From: Pilatotrama ljubarskyi
Taxonomy: Eukaryota > Basidiomycota > Agaricomycetes > Polyporales > Polyporaceae
DNA: 59,231 nucleotides
Assembly (NCBI GenBank): GCA_022385805.1
Contig: MU277676.1
Location: 1-59,231 of the forward strand
Direction of reading: 5' to 3'
The notes under the pieces were generated by a model. It did no database searches. It saw only the letters and a program-made list of their open reading frames with translations, and was not told where the DNA came from. Position 1 is the first letter of the stretch. Every line of letters begins with the position of its first letter. The position numbers were made by a program, and so were the translations under genes. Below are positions 38,136 through 49,383 of the stretch, in pieces.

Positions 38136-41100
38136 ATGGCGACCTCGCACATATTCGAGGTGAGTGAAGGAGCCCGTTCCGCGCGTCGACTAGGCTCCCA
38201 ACGCGCTTTGGACGCGCTTTCCATACAGTATAGCAAAAGCAGTCGCGCGACGTGCCATGGGCCGCCTCCGTGCAGGGGTTCCCCCATAGAGCTCGGCTCC
38301 TTGCGCTACGGAGAAGTCAAAGCTGGACGTTACGGCGAGACCCTGGAATGGCGACACTGGTGAGTGCAGTCTAGTGCGCTCCTAAATTGACTGACGGACA
38401 TGTTATGCCCGGAAATCACAGGGGATGCGTGACCCCCGAGATTCTCACGAAGCTTTCTGCTGTGAAGCTTGAGAATGTCCCTGGATTCAAGGACCTCTAG
38501 TACGTCGTGCTGCTGTGATACGTGCTGTGGATGCTGATGCCGTCACTGCACTAGCCCCGCAGACCAGTCGAAGATTAGGCTTGCTATCGGACTGCGCCGC
38601 ATCGACCCCTCAGACGTGCCTCCGAGTGCGAAGACCGTCGACGCCTCCCTGTCGACCCCTGGTCCGAGTCAGAGGAAACGCAAAGCACAGTATGAAGCAT
38701 CTCTGGCCGCGTCGCAAGGCACTCCGCCTAGCTCCTCGCAGCCCAGCTTGTCCCAACCTCCCTCTTCTCAACTCCCCTCTTCTCAGCCTCTTCGTCGTAT
38801 CTCTGGTTTAACCCCCGGAGTATCCTTCTCTCAGCCGGCATATGAAGAGGAGGCGGAGGATGTCCCCGAGGAAGAGAGCAGGGACGAGTTGTACGTCATG
38901 CTTAAGACAAGCATTGTTGGAGTGCAGTATTACAAGGGTATGGGATTCGCCTGGCATCATAGAGTGCGTTCACTCACAATGTGTTGTAGGTCTGGTCGGA
39001 CCGGGAGAGGAAGTCATACTTGTTCGGGAGCCCCATAATAAATACGATCGGTTAGCACATTCAGAGGATGCGGTGATGTTGAGCTGACTGTATGCTGCAG
39101 AAACGCCATCCAGGTCAAGAATATCGGAGGGGCACAGGTATGCGAAAAGTTTACTCGGGTCCTTGGTAGCTTTCGTTCAATGGTTCGCAAAGGTTGGGCA
39201 CATTCCGCGCCAAGTGGCCGCCAAACTCGCCCCCCTGATGGACAGTGGTCTCATCACCGTCGAAGGCGTGATGCACGAAGGCAATTGTACGTACTGGCGG
39301 TCGACCATCAGGGGCTTCTACTGATATCCTTGAAGTATCCGGCTTCGCGTACTCACTCTCCATGTAAGCCTTCCTTCCCATTGTTGTACGCCACATCCGC
39401 TCACCATGTTTACAGGACTCTGAAGATCTACGGCCCTTCGGACAAGCGCGAGATCCTCGAGCCCAAGCTCATCTGGGCGACCCCGGGGCAGCGCGGGTTC
39501 CCAAAGCCCGGACCAGACGGCGTGCGTCCTGTCCCAGGAGCGCCTGCTACCCGTGCTGCTCCCCCTCCAGTACGTGCTCCCCCAGCTCCCGGGCCAAGTT
39601 ATTCGCAGGCCCTCTCCGCGCCGGGGTATCCAAGTGCGAGCTACAATGCTCCGCCTTCGAGCCAACGCGCGAGGGCGACGGCTGCGCAGCAGGAAGCGAT
39701 GCGCAAGCAGCAGGAGGCTATTCGTAAGCAACAGGAGGCGTATCAGAAGGCGATGGAGTTGCGGCAGATCCTGGACAATATGGAGAAGGTCGACGATGAG
39801 GGTCGCCGGAGCTCGCTGCTTGACAAGTTGTGCTCGGTAGACGATGTGCTTGGCTTGCCCGAACACCCCAACCCGCCGGGGATTAGCACGGGCGAGCTGA
39901 GGGTCAACCTCCTCAAGCATCAGGTAAGGCTGAAACCGGACCTGTTGAGCGCTCGAGCTGAGTGATCTGCAGAGCCAAGCACTGAAGTGGTGCATCGACC
40001 ATGAGTACCCTGCCTTGCCGAAGACCGAGGCGGACAAGCCTGTGCAGTTCTGGCAGTTCCAAAAGGGTACCAGAAAGGTAGGCACATCCGCGTGCTCATG
40101 ATGCGCTGAGCTGACGACTGCTTGTGTCTGCAGTCATACTACTTCAACAGTGAGTATATTCACCTCCTTGCGTGGCCTGGGCATCATGCTCATGCGCGGT
40201 TTTGCAGTCGCCACCAAGACTCCTCAGGAGGCACCCCCTGCCCTAGGGCGAGGAGCCCTCTGTGCAGATAGCATGGGTTTGGTGAGTTCCCTACACTTTC
40301 CCCAGTATTCGAGCTAGCTAACTGACGTTGTGCATAGGGCAAAACTCTCACCATGCTGGCGCTCATCCTCGCGACGAAATCAGATACTCCGATCGACCAC
40401 TCGAATTCCACACTGATAGGTACGCTCGACCCTTGGCTGACTCTCGATCTATGACTTGATCTTATAACGCCCGCGTCATAGTGGTTCCTCTATCGGTCAT
40501 GTCCAACTGGGAAAAGCAGATCGAGGACCACGTCAAGCCCGGCGCACTGACCTACTGCGTCTACTACGGGAAGAACCGCTCCCTGACGGCCGCCGAGCTC
40601 AAGAGATTCGATGTCGTAATCACCACGTACCACACGGTCGCGCTGGAACACGATGTGGGCGCCTCTGGTAAGGCCGCACCTGCGACGAAGAAGCAGAAGG
40701 TGGACAAAGCGCTCTTCGATGTGGCTTGGAAGGTCGGTGCGATGTGCCACTCGGAATGAGTATCTATTGAGAAGGACTGGCTTAGAGGGTCATCTTGGAC
40801 GAGGGCCATAACATACGCAACCCGAGGACCAAGATGGCGAAGGCGGTGTGCGCTCTGACGGCACAGCGACGTTGGGTGCTCACCGGTACACCTATCGTGA
40901 GTGCCAGGGCTTTCTACACATACACAGTGGTAGTTACGCTGACGGACGTACATAGATCAACTCTCCAAAGGTACTATCCATACGTCTACTGGGGCCTGCC
41001 GCGCACTAATCCTGCTTGTAAGGACTTGGGATCACTTCTTACGTTCTTGCGTATTTGCCACCCGCTGGACCAAGAAGACTTTTTCAAGCGTATGCTCTTG

Positions 41101-43531
41101 CGACCTCTGAAGGACGGCGATCCAGCTGGCGCTGAGCTTCTGCGGGTATGTACTGAGCATTGTGTTTAGAACAACGAGGCTTACTGGTTACACTGGTTAC
41201 AAAGGCTCTCATGACTCAGATTTGCATACGGCGTACGAAGGAGGTAGGGAACCTCACGATACGCATTCCGCTTAACGGCTTACATAAGGTCCGCAGATGC
41301 AAGACAAGGACGGCAAATCTCTGGTACCTTTGCCACCGGTAAGTTATTGTGTGACGGGATCGCCGCCACGAGTTTGACATCGGCATCCGTTAGGTCGAGA
41401 TTACGGTCGTGCCTGTTGCATTGACGCCGAAAGCACGGGTGGGTCCATGTCGTTCTATGTCTGAGGCTCAACGCGGCTCATACAAAGTAGGAGCTGTACG
41501 ATGCTGTCGAGCAACTGTCGAAGGAGCGTGTAGGCAATCTCATCCAGCGCCACGGCTCCATTCACTCGGCTGCTGTGAGTTACCAAAGCCTCCTTCTGGA
41601 CGGTTAGTTGCTGATGCGCTTACTTGGTGTAGGTCCAATCGAACGTGCTCAGCCTGCTCACTCGCATGCGGCAACTGGTGTTGCATCCAGGCTTGCTGCC
41701 ACCCGATTATCTTGAGCAACTGCGCAAAGACGACGAGGCCGACGAGGCCGGCCCTGCACCTGTGCAAATCACTCCTCAGGAGCGGATCCGCCTGCAGAAC
41801 GTCCTTGCGCAGCTCATTGAGGACTGCGAGGAATGCCCCATTTGTTTCAGCGAGCTGAATGAGCCTCGGATCACGTTCTGTGGACATGCGTTCTGCCTGG
41901 CATGGTAATTGGTCGGCTGGTTCAACTTGAACGTGTCTCTGACTTGGGCAATAGCATCTCTGAAGTCATTGCGCGAGACCCCAAGTGCCCGATGGTTTGT
42001 CGAAGCGTTCTTAACACGTGCGGACGAGGATGGTTGATTTCATCCAACAGGACCGTCGGCCGCTCGGAATGGGGAGCCTAATCGAGCCTCCGCCACCGAC
42101 CGACCTCACGCAAGCACCTGTGCGCTTCGATGAGGAGCAGGACGACGAGGACCGAACCCACGATGACTTGCGCACTGGCTCCTCCGCCAAGATCGATCAG
42201 TTGATCACGCTACTCAAACTGACACCTGACATGGACAAGTCTCTGGTGTTCTCGCAGTTCACTTCGTTCTTGGACAAGGTGAGTTGGATTTCCTCAATCG
42301 TAAGCTCATAGCTCACATTCGCCTGCAGATTGCCGAAGCTCTTGACAAAGCAGGGTGAGTAGACATCCCCGCTGCTTCCACGCATCCGCTGAGGGTTCAC
42401 CACTCCTTTCAGTATCCCCTATGTTCGCTTCGATGGCAAGATGTCCGCGCGTCGTCGACAGGAAACCATCGCCAGGTTCTCCGTCCCTGTGACCCCAGAC
42501 GATATCCTAGCAGCGCCTCCGTTGAGTCAAGCCACGCAGCCTCCGTCCAGCCAACCCTCCGAGCCCGTCCTGTCCGAGCGTTCAGCGCGCCGGCGCACAC
42601 GGTCCAGCCAGTCGCTGCTTCTAGACGGGTCGTTGGACGATGACAAGGACGACGACTTCGTCATGAGCGACGGCATCGAGGACGACGATGGCGACTTCGT
42701 TGATGAAAATGTTCCTCCCACCCGCTCGCAGGCGAAGGCTAAGGCGAAGGGCAAGCAGAAGGCGCTTGTGAGCGAGCCTGTGCCCGACTCTGCGAGCCCG
42801 CTGCCGGATGGTGTCAACCCGCGGGTCATGCTCATCTCGCTCAAGGCGGGAGCGTTGGGTTTGAACTTGACTGTTGCCAACAATGTCTACTTGTGAGTAC
42901 CTGGTGGAGTAACCCGCTCGGCTTGGGCTAACAGCTAAGATCTTTCAGAATGGACCCGTGAGTACCATCGATACGTCAGAAGCGCCTGGGTGGCAGGCTG
43001 ACTTGCGCTATATAGCTGGTGGCAAGAGGGTATCGAATCTCAAGCCATTGACCGATGCAACAGGTATGTTACTATGTGCAGCCGTCCGTGTATCGGCTCA
43101 TTCTGCGTCCAGAATTGGCCAGACGAAGCCTGTACACGTCTATCAGCTGATCGCTGAGAATACGGTCGAGTCAAAGGTACGCTGCCCAGAGCTCTCGCCG
43201 ATCTCATCTAACTCTACCACTGCGCAGGTACTCGAGATCCAAGAGAAAAAGAAGAAACTCGTCCAGGAGGTCAGCATGTACCCACGTCTGCCTGTGACCA
43301 CAACTGAATCTGTCCCCTTCGCAAGGCGTTCTCCGGCATCAAGAACGCCGAGACCCAGCGCAAGAAGAAGGAAGCCCGCTTGCAAGGTCAGTCGTTTTCG
43401 CATTTCACCTACCATACCAGCAACGCTTACCCTGCAACAGAACTCGTCCATCTCTTCGGCCTTCAGCAAGATGCCCGAGCCGGAGACGGCCCGAGCCAGT
43501 CTCAGGGCACTCTTGACGAATGGCGAGCGTG
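38136..43531 (+). CDS. zf-PARP/HIRAN/SNF2/RING translocase, Rad5/HLTF-like
   Basis: Probable DNA-damage-tolerance translocase and ubiquitin ligase of the Rad5/HLTF/Rad16 group. In order: MATSHIFE, then a PARP-type zinc finger ([43 protein letters not shown]); a Ser/Pro linker; a HIRAN domain ([40 protein letters not shown]); a Gln-rich coiled segment; Walker A MGLGKT, split by an intron at about 40280-40337; [15 protein letters not shown]; Walker [33 protein letters not shown]; a RING finger ([29 protein letters not shown]); and helicase C ([51 protein letters not shown]). About 100 residues rich in Ser, Asp and Lys interrupt helicase C (42480-42810). The last RING position is Asp rather than Cys. 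The end, QGTLDEWRA, follows a final intron. Many short introns. Confidence 0.88.
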
Positions 43532-43770
43532 AACATACTTGCCGGCATCCCCTAGACGGTATATAGATAGACACCAAGTACCACTGCTTTAATCGTTTCC
43601 GTACTTGCTTTATATTCCCATATCCACCTCTGCTGCATGTAGAATACCGTAGCGCGCAGTCTGCATTATTTCTAGTCACATTCATACACATGCGAGCGAT
43701 AGTAGAGGTCTTCCTCCGCGACCCCACAAGGTAAACCAGCTAGGGCTACATATGCAGGAGGTATCTCAGG

Positions 43771-46754
43771 TCATGCATCGTCCAACTGGAACTCAGTCCG
43801 CCTCAACACGTCCAATTCCCCCTCGTTCAGCATGAGCCAGCGTATGAGCGCCCACTGGGTCCTCTGCGAATTCCGCGTCCTCCTGCTTCCTTCCAACGTC
43901 CCGCTAGCCACGCTTCCCGCGATCCGCGCGTCGTCGACGCGCACCATGTATCGGACCCAAGGCTCGTAATCGAGAAAGATCGCATGCGCATCGCGCACGA
44001 GTTGGTCTCGTGGTACGCGCAGGCGGTCGAGAAGCGGAAGCATGGTCCCGCAATACGCAGCGTGCAGGGGGTGAGGAGGGTCGGGGGCGCTTGCGAGTTG
44101 GAGGTCCGAAGGAGCGGGGTAGGCGGACTGGGCGGAGGAGAGGAGGGTGGAGAGAATAGCTTCGTCGTAGTGGTAGGTCGAGAATGTGATGGGAAGTGAG
44201 GAGTCCGTGTCGGGCGGCGAGGCGACGAGGTGTTTGTACCCGAGCTGGTCGTCTGCGCAAGGGGACGCGCTGTTCGATAACAAGTCCTGTTGTCCTTGTC
44301 AGTCTGAAAGAGGCCTTCAGGGGGTCATAGGACTCACACGTAGGACTTCCTCTCCTGGCCGCCGGAGTCCGCTATCCACAAAGGAGCTGAGCTCGATGCA
44401 ACGTGCCATGCGTATCAGACCCTCTGTGGATTGCCCCTCGTGCTCGATGACGCGTGGTGTTTGACCTTCCGGCTCTGCTCCTGCTGCCACACCAGATTGT
44501 AGCTGATTTATCGTCCGTCGTAGGTCTGGGACCTGGGAGAGGATGCGGTCGGGATGCAATGCCGTATCCTCGCTTTGAGGTTCGACATAAGCAGCGTGGC
44601 CCTCGTATAGCCTCGCGATGGCGTCTCCATCCACTATGCGACCCTCCGCAATGCAGAGCGCTCGGAGGTACGACGTCACCAGAGGCGTTGGACAGGGCAC
44701 GAAGTGGAGGGTCGTCTGGAGAGGCAGGTCTCCTATTGGAACAAGGGACGTGTCTTTGGAGGCAGTTTAGATCCAGGGGTAGTGACACCGGTGGGAAAGC
44801 CACCTACCATTGCAAGTCAGGACGACCGGCCTCCGACAGTCCCTGATAATCTTCAGGAGTGTCGGCCAGAAGTTCGCGTCCTCCTTGTATAGCACGTCCG
44901 CCTCCTCTATGAGCACGATGGACTGGCTAACTACCGGCGCCAGTGCCGAAGTCTCATGCTTTACGTCCCCGGGCTCCTCCTTCTGGGGCTCCTGGCTCGC
45001 GGAAAGGCTTCGAACGCTTTCACCCTCGTCATCGGAAAACACCCGTTTGGTGAAGAAATTGGCCTTCGAACGCAAGGGTCTCGCGGCCTCGTTAACCGAT
45101 TCCGCCTTCGGCTGATGTTGCGTCTGCTTCACGAGGTGGTTCTTCCCCACTTCGCCGATGAGTCTATTCAGAGCCGCGCCGCTGCGCTCTCCGATGCCTG
45201 GGTATACTTCGAACACGTCCCAGCCGAGCTCCTCGGCGCAAGCGTACACCGCTGCGGTCTTCCCGCACCCATGAGGACCAGCTAAGAGGATGGTGTTGAA
45301 CAGTGTGTCGCCAAACTTTGGCGGGGAGTAGGAAAAGGCCGGAACAGGATCGACGGAGGGCGGAAGGGGATCTTCCGCATGCGGAGTGTCATCCGGTTGG
45401 CCCGAAGGCGGGTCACCTAGACTCTCCTCCGTCTCAGCACGTTTTAGTCGCGAAAGCTTCGTAGGGATGAAGTCGCCTTCGGACTCAAACACGAAGTCCA
45501 GGTGCGCCTCGTCCTCCGTAGAGTCGTCTACAATCCACGAGTCATCAGGCTCCTCCGAGTCCACTCGGCGTCGCTTCTTCTGCACGTCACGAACGACCCG
45601 AGGCCTCTTCGTTCCTCTTGGCCCCTTCGCCTTTCCCTTGGCCAGTTTCCCGGATCTCTGATTCCTCTTTGTATCTGAGGTCGCTGGGCTGGGCGTCGGT
45701 GCATCGCCGGAAGCGGTGATGTGCAGTTTCAGTGCGAGGAGCCAGTCCCGGAGGTAAAGCGCAGACCGCTCGTTCCCCAGCACTTGATCGGCTCTGCGGG
45801 GCCGCCACTTGTCGTTCCATAGTAACGTGGTCGTGGATGAGGGATCTGACGCGTCGTTGGCGACATCAGGCTTGTCCTCATCGAAGCGGCGAATAGCGGG
45901 ATAGCTTCGATGCACCGCCGGGACGTTGGACGAATGATCTTCCTTCACGGAGGCGTCCGACGGCGCAGCAGGGTGCAAAGAGTGACCTTCCGCGCCGTCT
46001 GCGATGTGGTGAGAAGGCCCTTGTACCAAACGAGAATAGTCGAACGCCTCCGGGGTTTCTGGGCTAGCACTAGGTGCTGCTCGAGAGGGGAACGGATGGG
46101 CCGGCGCGCTGAATATCTGTTGTTGACCCCGGACGTGCTGCGTTATGGAATCAGGGTACGGTGCAGCGGATGTGGAAGAGCCACGAGCGGCGGGTTTCTG
46201 GGACGTGGAACGCTCCTCAGGTCGTTTCCGAGGTGCAAAGATGGAGTATAAGGGTTTGGGCGGGGCTTGAGGGGGTGCTTTACGTGGTGCCACGGGAGAG
46301 TGGACGGGAGAACTGTCGATAATGATGATGGGAATGTCCTTGCTGCCACCTGTATCTTGCTTAGCTCCCATAAAACAAGCCGCATGTATGTGCACTCACT
46401 AGCAGGAGGTTGTGTTGCAGCTGAGCTCTCAGCATTCGTCGGATCCGGGCTGGACGATGCTGGAACCGCACTCGGTTCCTCCGACAGAGGCTCCGCATCC
46501 GAAGAGCAAATATCAATGATATCGTCAGCTCCTACAGACTCGTTCTCAGAGGTAGCAGCAGATGCAGATGGAGTGTCCTTTTGAGATGAGGAGGACTTCA
46601 GGCCGAAGGCGTCCCATAGCGAGGTCTGACGCGACTGTAGCCCAGTAGAGAACTGGTTGAGCTACGCACGGGTGCCCGAGGAAGATTCACTGACCAACGA
46701 GTCCTTCGCCTTCGTGGACTTGCGCGACCTCTTCTTCTTCGCTGGCGGTGACAT
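43771..46754 (-). CDS. ELG1: Elg1/ATAD5-type clamp unloader
   Basis: Large subunit of the alternative clamp-loader that removes PCNA from DNA after replication. The N-terminus (MSPPAKKKRSRKSTK) is basic, likely nuclear-targeting, and is followed by an acidic, Ser-rich region with IIDICSSDAEP and, in the next exon, IPIIIIDSSP; both resemble SUMO-interacting motifs. Then comes LLWNDKWRPRRADQVLGNER, typical of ATAD5/Elg1. A basic insertion precedes the ATPase core: Walker A AGPHGCGKTAAVYACAEELG, GWDVFEVYPGIGERSGAALN, Walker B SIVLIEEADVL, and RRPVVLTCN with an intron after it. The C-terminal collar region (TSYLRALCIAEGRIV) and a last exon ending EFQLDDA complete it. The length, about 900 residues, matches fungal Elg1. 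It lies tail to tail with the SNF2 gene, 239 bp between stops. Confidence 0.87.
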
Positions 46755-49383
46755 GAAGGGAGAAGCCAAGCGAGGAGGACGAGCGAGAGCGGTCGCTGAC
46801 GGTGTTAGCCTTAAGCTTAGCCACCGAACGGAGGCGAAGCGAGCGCGTCGTGCATCGCGTCGACGCGTCTCACGCACGTGAGCATTCTTCCGGGCCTGCC
46901 CTGAAGTGGCCTTTATCATCCGGAACCTGTGCCTTCCGCAACTCTCCAATGGACTCGTCCAGAGAGGGCGAGGGAACCCAGGTTCCGGTGAGCCACTCTC
47001 TTTGTGCTGCCTTCAACGTAGCTCATCTCCATCTAGCCGTGCACTCGAGATGCCGGGCAGCGCCAGAGACCCAGGGCTCATCGCGACGGACGCGATGGAG
47101 ACAGAGGCAGATTCTGAGCAGCGCCGAGAGCAGTCCAGTGACGAGCGGCAACGGCGTCGAGTCAGTATTCCTCCATTGATTCCTCATCCTCTATCCAATG
47201 GACTGACAATCATCCTGCGCAGTGGAGAGGCCGGGTAGTTGGCGAGGTCGCGCTAGGCCGGGAGTGTCGGTACCACGAGTCCAGAGGAGACCGTGAGTTG
47301 ACCAAAGGCTAGCGGAGAGAAGCGACGCTGCAAGCGGGACGCCGCTCGGTGCAGGTCGCGGCCACAGAGAACCCGAGAGCCACGATGTAAGCTTGTTTCA
47401 TATCCGCCCATGTAGAGCGTCGAAGCTGACAGCACAATAGCGACGCAGGCGCAGCGTTTTGAACGACGCTGCAAACATACCTTCGTATTCTGGTCGCGCT
47501 CGACCCGCGGCCTTCTGTATGTCGGTTATGACGCCCTCGCAGGGGCATCGGACCCCGGTGTTTCGGCGCCGGGTAGAACGGGTCGTCGAGTGCGCGTGCG
47601 GCAATACCGCCGTGTACTCGATCATCAGTTCTGAGAACACAAATCAATTACCCCAGGACATCACCCCGGCACGCGCGCCGCCCGGGCTCGCGTCGACTTC
47701 TGTAGGGCTCTATTCGTTCACGAGCAGGAGGAGGCGTTGGGTACGGGTGTGTTGTACGTGCCTTTGTGCGCATGCGGTCAGGTCAATCGAATCGCTGTTG
47801 CACTTCTACTTCCTATGTGTGAGACTTCGAGCAGGCATACTGCAGCGCCTGCATTGGTGTCGGCGCAGCGTGCTGCACCGTCGAATTCGGTATCACCGCT
47901 CCCTCATGGAACGAGGCTTCGCCGTGAGACGACATATATGCACGTGCACCTGGACCGCCTATATAACACCTACCGCAGCACACAACGCATCCAATGGACT
48001 CGTTCTTGACCTAAACAACAGTGGCCGGGACATCACTTTGCTCCTCCCCACCGAGGAGCTCGGCATGCCAACGAGGTTAACCCACATTCGGTGCGCACGA
48101 CATCGTCCTCCTGCAGGCCTGTCGCGCAATCAGATCGGCTGACATCGCGTTCTATGAGCAGCTCGCCCACGGCCTCACCGATCGGACCATCCTTTTGGTG
48201 GGATTCCGGACCCTCGCGGCGGAGCTTTGCACACCGGGTGCGTACCCAAGTCCGCGCGGACTTCCTCCGCTGTCTCCCGTCGCGCGCGCGCGCGCGGCCA
48301 GACGTCGACTCCAGCTGACGCCGCGATTTTATCCTTGGCACAGCTCGCGCGTACGCCTCACCGATCGGTACAGCCTCTCGGCGGGATCCTCGTGAGCGGA
48401 GTGGGACGTCGGGTACGTATTTATTGTACCGCCACATCGTCCCTTGGACTATCTGCGAACATGCTTGCTGACGTCCCGCTCTTCCGTGCTCAGTGGACGT
48501 GAACGGTGAACGCACGGCAGGCGCACGCCGCTCCCCCCCCTCAACCTTTGGTGTGGTAGTCTCCAGTGCCCGCTAGCTTCTGTAAGCCGCTCCGTCTCTC
48601 TCCACTTCTCCCCTCGATCCCTCATGCGCGTGCGCGCACGAAGGCCAGGAGGCTAATCACCACTCCCCGATATTAGGCAGAGCATCCCCACCCCACCGTC
48701 GCCCGGCACGTCCTAGTAGCGCCGTTCCACGGCTCTGCTGGTCCGTGGAGGACGGCCTCGCAGCGGGTCGACTAGGACTGTCCCTCCGGCCCTTAGGCCT
48801 TAGGGCCGGCGGGACCGTCTGCTGCACGTCCCCCCTCTTTGAAATCAAGTACCCCAGGAGATGAAGATCGATGTGTACGGACGAGTATATACAGAGTGGA
48901 GTGTTGGTATACTACTCGTAGTGAACGTTGAACGTTGAGAGGTCCAATGAGCTCGTCGGTTTGCAAGTCGCTTGTGTGCGTGTGCCTGGCAGCGGAGCGT
49001 CGAGCTCGAGGCCGTCGAGTCGGTCGGGTCGTGAAGGGATAGATACAAATACTACTGTATACAATATGTCGCAATTACTCCAGTGTGCGTGCACGGATGC
49101 GTATACGAGGCCGGCTGAGCTTTTAATGTATTAATATATGTCGGGACTCGGGAGATACATTCCCACTGCGTGCCAAGTACGTACCCAGTGCAAACAGTAC
49201 TTTCGAACGTAATCAAAGTCCAAGGGTTCCAGAGCCGTACGTACGTGCAGTCCGTGATATCGAGGTATGTACACACAGTCTAAACAGGTATCGGCGAATG
49301 TCCCACGTATCCTCGTGTCGTCAAAGGTCATTTTGCCTGCACCGTCCCTCCGTCCCTCTTCCCTGCGCGAGGCGGACCCGCCC
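46755..49383. other. Gene-poor stretch with unresolved frames
   Basis: Upstream of Elg1. A short plus-strand reading from the methionine at 47050 splices in phase over 47161-47222 (DERQRRR joined to WRGRVVGEVALG), but its end is ambiguous. Open frames over 47459-48502 conflict between strands. A CG dinucleotide run lies near 48283-48296. From 48550 to 49380 I see no coding potential. No gene is claimed. Confidence 0.35.

Noticed and set aside
48283..48296. CG dinucleotide run
   Set aside because: A simple repeat of six to seven units, unremarkable in GC-rich DNA.
48117..48502. Possible two-exon plus-strand gene
   Set aside because: The only good donor (GTGCGT at 48238) gives a phase that runs into a stop after five codons, so the attractive downstream frame cannot be joined.
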